Below the pieces are notes generated by a model that made no database searches, was not told where the DNA came from, and worked only from the letters and a program-made list of their open reading frames with translations. The position numbers and the translations under genes are program-made. From Anisakis pegreffii (lineage: Eukaryota; Nematoda; Chromadorea; Rhabditida; Anisakidae), in contig JAPYMA010003027.1 of NCBI GenBank assembly GCA_035041965.1, forward strand, positions 1-64,000: a stretch of 64,000 nt of DNA, given 5' to 3'. Each line of letters starts with the position of its first letter. Position 1 is the first letter of the stretch. Shown here in pieces: positions 59,771 to 64,000 of the stretch.

Positions 59771-60987
59771 TAGGGTTTGCAAAGTCCCGACGATTTCTTA
59801 CCTCCGAGATCGGGATTTAATCCCGGGATCGATTTTTGATCCCGGGATCGAACAATTATTGAAATATCGATGCGGGACATGTTTAAACACATTTTTTCGA
59901 ACCAGTATGTTCATTATTAATCAGAAAGAAGCTAAATCAACAAATTATTGAACAAATCCAAGGAACTAAGCATTCAAATTCAAATTAATATTGCAAATAA
60001 CAATGCCAATGATCATGCCGAAAGGGCATACTGCGATTCTATGCTAAGGCATCTTGTCATCTCGGGTCTAAGCTAATAACAGTACACTTGTATGTGAATA
60101 TGAAATTCTTGATTCTCGAACACTTATTTGCAATGCCTCAAGTCCATTTTCTCTCAATATTAACGTCAGCTGAATTCTGCCATTTTGGAAATTTCGATTT
60201 TTTAAGGAAGAAATGCACCGCATGAGTTATATCATTTGAATTTTGAAATAAAGTTCGAAGTTCACCAAAAAGGGTGAAAAAAATATCAGCAATGGATTTT
60301 CATCGAACCATCGAGCATTTGCATATTTGATAATTTCGCTCAAAAATCATGCAAACGTTCTTGATATTCAAGCTTAAGATCCTTTTGAATGGAGCAATGT
60401 CCCTCACTTCGACAGTGTATTCTCACTATGAGTGAACTTAGTGAGAATTTATGTACATTTCGATCGGATGAAAACGTTTCCAAATAGCGAAGTAAAAAGA
60501 CTTGCAGTCTTTGGAACATGCAGTTGAATTAACAGATGGAATATTGAAGCCGAAAAAATTGCGTTAGAGGAAATGACTCAAAATTTCGTTGGATTTTGTT
60601 GCTCTTGGTTTTTATTAGAAAATGTGATTATCTCTGTTAGTCTACATAAAAATGCATCCAGATGAGCGTGATATGAATCAATGGAGAGCAGAATAATCAG
60701 TTGAATACTTAATGAAATGTTACGTAAAAGTTCATCGAGCTGTCGTTGATCATGTCATTCGTCCGAGTTGTGTCTATTTTTCTTAGCTGAACATCAATGA
60801 TAGAGGGCAAACAGCAAAGACAACTAAATATAAATTAGATGGGAATGATTAAGGCATTCTTCAAGATGGGTATACTATCAAAATTCACACAAATTGACCT
60901 GTTCTATCGAGTCCCGAAATCCCGGGATTTTTCACAACTTAAATGCCGGGATCAGAACTGTAATCCCTGGATCCCATGTAAACCCTA
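59771..60987. mobile_element. non-autonomous hAT element, copy 3 (1,217 bp)
   Basis: Ends read TAGGGTTTGCAAAGTCCCG and CATGTAAACCCTA. The exact 8-bp duplication GTCTTTGC flanks it (59763-59770 and 60988-60995). It has the same interior and ATCCCGGGAT subterminal palindromes as copies 1 and 2, and no transposase. Confidence 0.93.
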
Positions 60988-60999
60988 GTCTTTGCTATT

Positions 61000-61384
61000 T
61001 CGTTTGAATCCAAACTTGCTACGTTTGAAACTTTTAAGGATTTTTGCTTGAAGAGTTTCTCTAGCAACAGTGAAAAATCCTCTCCTTGTTCATCGTGCTT
61101 AACGGATGAACAATTCGGCAAAATGCAACATTCCCTGTGTGTGAACCAATTGTATCAGGCAATCTAATGTATCAGAATTTTCACTCACTTCTGCTACTTT
61201 GCACCGAAATTTGAATATCACGTTATGCGACGTGACATTTCCCGATGAGATGCTAGAAGAGTGTCAAACATAATGAGAAGTCGATTAGGTATCACGGAAA
61301 GGTGTTCAGCTGTGAGTTTGGACAGTCGACAGCAATGAATATCACCTCAACAGTAGCCACACTGCAGTACTCACTACATTAATC
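61000..61384 (+). pseudogene. dead copy of the PAN-like family (upstream block plus broken exon start)
   Basis: From about 61150 the sequence follows the upstream block of members 2 and 3, including GTGAGTTTGGACAGTCGACA just before ATG 61337. The frame starts like the others (MNITSTVATLQYSLH) and hits TAA after 15 codons. The rest of the exon is not recognisable. Confidence 0.7.
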
Positions 61385-61801
61385 TTCATTTATCAACGCT
61401 CAATATTCCGATAATCTCGAGATTTTTGCAAGCAACGTTTTTGCATGATGAACGGTTAGTTTTGGTTTAAGGGGTTGAAAAAGTTCATGCGTTAGTGCTA
61501 TCGAAGACAACACATCAATATGCCGCATTCATTTAGATATTTATGCATTACCTTAAATTCTGTTTTATGCTAATGGAAGCTCTTTTCTTTATTCGTTACC
61601 AGATTATAAGGATTCAACATCTATTGATCATACGTAGTTCATACAGTATGATCTATTCATATAATTCAGCAAATTCTACTTATTTTCTAAATTTTAGGAT
61701 TGAGCTTAATTTATTTCTTTATTCCTAACAATTCTCTTTCGCGACTCCTAATCGCAACAGTAGATGAGAAATTTCGATTTTTTTGGATGCGTAGGCTTTA
61801 T
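61385..61801. other. no gene recognised
   Basis: This AT-rich interval lies between the dead copy and the upstream block of member 3. The 61-aa frame 61543-61728 is hydrophobic but unsupported. Confidence 0.4.
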
Positions 61802-62611
61802 GGATGCATTAGTTGCTAGGTTTTATTTTGAATGGGGATTAAAGGCACTGAAGACAGGTGAACTTGTCAGGTAATGCCATAAATCATGTTCTGCCTAATT
61901 CATGCACTGCATTTCGAATGCACGCTTTCTACTGCGACGTTGCCTTCTAACAAAAACGATCACCTCACAGTAGTTATTACCACTAGCGGTTATCAGTTTG
62001 GCAATAGTGTTTCAGGTGTTCGTTTCACTCGGCTGGTTCCGTTGCAGTTCTGATAATTCGGTACCGAATTTCAGACCTCTTATTGCTAGCAAACCGACAA
62101 ATTGTTTAGCTTCTTGGGAGTAGCGCTGGGTAAAGGTGCTCATGCCGTTGGAATGTCGCTTATTTCCAGACTTCCTGAAACTTTTAAGGGTTTTACTTAA
62201 GGATTTTCTCTAGCATCATCGAAACATCTTCGTCTTGTTCACCGGATTGAATGCTGAAGCTGACTGCATGGAAGGTCTGACACAACCTTGGATTTATGTG
62301 AGCCAGTTGTATCAGTTAATTTAATATATCAGAAGCACGAGTGAGACATCTTCTCTGTGTTCACCGTGTTGAACGGATGAATACTTCGGCAAAGAATTAC
62401 AATTTGCGTGGTTTTATGTGAGACAGTTGTATCAGGCAATTTAATACATCAGAATTTTCACTCACCTCCGTCATCTTGCACCAAAATTGGAATATCACGT
62501 TATGCGGCGTGACATTCCTCGATGAGATGCTAGAAGAGTGTCGAACACAATAAGAAGTCGATTAGGTTTCAGAGAAAGGCATTCAGTTGTGAGTTTGGAC
62601 AGTCGACAGCA
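61802..62611 (+). repeat. upstream block of family member 3
   Basis: The block parallels 55511-56160. Around 62140-62400 it contains a repeated sub-block (two phrases ending TTTATGTGAG(C/A)CAGTTGTATCA), so it is longer than the copy before member 2. The last ~190 bp before ATG are identical or nearly so to 55975-56160. Confidence 0.75.
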
Positions 62612-62933
62612 ATGAACATCGCCTCGACAATAGTTACATTTCATTACTTACTGCATCAACATCAACTTATAATCGGTAGACATTTTGCGGCAATCACCCC
62701 TATGAACAGTTGCTCTCTTCTCGAGGAATGTGCAAAGCAGTGTGCTCTGTACTCTTGCCCTGGATTCTCAGTCTTTTGGAACGGCACTTGCTATCTGTTC
62801 GAATATATCGACCATATGCAAAATGACCGGTCAGTGTTAAGTTATATAGTCGGGTCGAATATTGATAATCCTGGGCAATGCAAAAGGTATCATGTTAAGT
62901 ACAAACAAAACAACAACAACGGAATATCAACAG
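62612..62933 (+). CDS. PAN/apple-like cysteine-rich protein, first exon (family member 3)
   Basis: The exon is the same length and phase as member 2 (322 nt, ending ATCAACAG|GTAAAC) and differs mainly at TCYLFEYID versus TCHLFGHID. A 30-nt second exon, 63162-63191, between TTTGCAG and GTAAGG, keeps phase 1 at both ends and adds GQDFPRKTPP. Later acceptors precede ACG at about 63445 and 63817. The gene runs off the window. Confidence 0.62.
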
Positions 62934-63191
62934 GTAAACATTTGAAACCAATCCAGAGGATACATCACTTAATGCGAGGTGGTCTTGTCCAGTAGATCAA
63001 TTGTTTTAATCGAATGCAGTGTTCCAAAACCGAGGATTTATCTAACTATAATCAGTTGTACGAGACCTTTGAATGCTTTTAGTAGTATATGCTCAACCTG
63101 CCGTTTACGATAGTTAGAAGAGAGTTTCAAAAATTTTCTTGTCTGCTCGGGTGATTTGCAGGCCAAGACTTTCCGAGAAAAACGCCACCAG

Positions 63192-64000
63192 GTAAGGTGC
63201 TGTCACCGACCCATTCCAAAGCTGAGGGTGATGGAACTAAGACGGAGCGAATTCCAATGAAATCCACTCCACCACATAAGATGTTGCCAACAGCGAATTC
63301 CAACGATATAAGTAACGGAACAAAGATGGAACAAGGTGGAAAATTGACAATTATCGTGAATTCACTATCAAAAACATCAAAGGATCTGATTAGTTTAATT
63401 ATTTGATCTTCTCAATGATCTCATGGTTTCTTCTCGTTTCAGACGATTATTTATTAACTGGTACGAAGCCATAAAGTCGCTGAGAATTGCCTATAACCTG
63501 GCCATTTTGAGGGATTCTCTTGGTTGTCATTTCGCAATGTTATCGCAACGAAATCTCTATTCCAATGAGTTTCCTTATTGTTGGTTCCTTGTGGATTCTA
63601 TTCACAGAATTTTTTGCTTTGATTTTCAGCATCCACAAAGTTTCGGTGTGCAGACGGCGTTGATTGTCCTTTGAAGAAAACTGCACAACCTGTAAGGGAA
63701 GAATGTTTTCATCAAAAGTTTTGATTACATTTCAATGTTAGAAATTTAATTGAAAATTGCTAAGTGTTGTTGTTTGTTCGTTGATCAAATATTGACTGAT
63801 CTATGCTGTTTTCAGACGGAATCATTGACCCAAGCCAAAGCAATACAAAGCATTCAGTACACTTTACAAGGTTGTTTCTGGATTTTCATATTACCTAGAA
63901 GTTTGATAATCCATTGGCCATTAAACTGTTGATGAAGATTTGCGGGCAGATGCATTTTCATTGAAGTGAGGCTATCGGAAAGATCGTCTCAGCATGCGAG
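63192..64000 (+). other. downstream part of member 3, exons unresolved
   Basis: An acceptor TTTTCAG at about 63816 opens a frame TESLTQAKAIQSIQYTLQG. The 83-aa frame at 63423-63674 parallels 56898-57119. These may be coding but no complete model could be built before the window ends. Confidence 0.35.

Overview
The window looks like metazoan, most probably nematode, chromosomal DNA. It is AT-rich and has multi-exon genes with GT-AG introns and short acceptors of the TTTCAG or TTTTCAG type. There are no bacterial-style operons. Three conserved single-copy genes could be rebuilt exon by exon with matching phases: a serine carboxypeptidase of the cathepsin A type (+, 1186-6181, 9 exons, 498 aa), a papain-family cysteine protease with an N-terminal membrane anchor (-, 11851-15111, 9 exons, about 414 aa), and the mitochondrial fission factor FIS1 (-, 17753-19208, 5 exons, 152 aa).

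From 21977 to at least 39800 (-) lies the most striking locus. A 3,708-bp block is repeated almost identically, interrupted by a 100-N gap, and each block encodes two von Willebrand factor A (VWA) domains. Exon phases match from one block into the next, through a Pro/Thr linker exon. The simplest reading is one long gene grown by tandem exon-block duplication: five VWA-a and five VWA-b domains visible, a Ser/Thr/Pro-rich linker on the N-terminal side and a single stop at 21977. The 5' end was not found.

Mobile DNA fills much of the rest. There are three copies of a 1.05-1.2 kb non-autonomous hAT element, all with 8-bp target duplications (two exact). Two further hAT-type MITEs occur at 7543-7759 and 20448-20742. 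A decayed BEL/Pao retrotransposon (-, about 47156-51060) has several premature stops and no integrase. Its flank and RNase H end are duplicated at 51809-53678 and partly again after a 10-N gap. The upstream leader of the element carries ten 28-bp units, each centred on a short hairpin, with compensatory base changes between units.

The right end (54347-64000, +) holds a small tandem family of cysteine-patterned proteins resembling PAN/apple domains. It has three intact first exons and one dead copy. Two copies share a nearly identical upstream block. Thr/Ser-rich exons downstream, one built from 18-bp repeats, suggest mucin-like secreted or surface proteins.

All exon models are manual readings without transcript support; phases were checked by hand. 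Intergenic stretches where nothing was recognised are listed as such.
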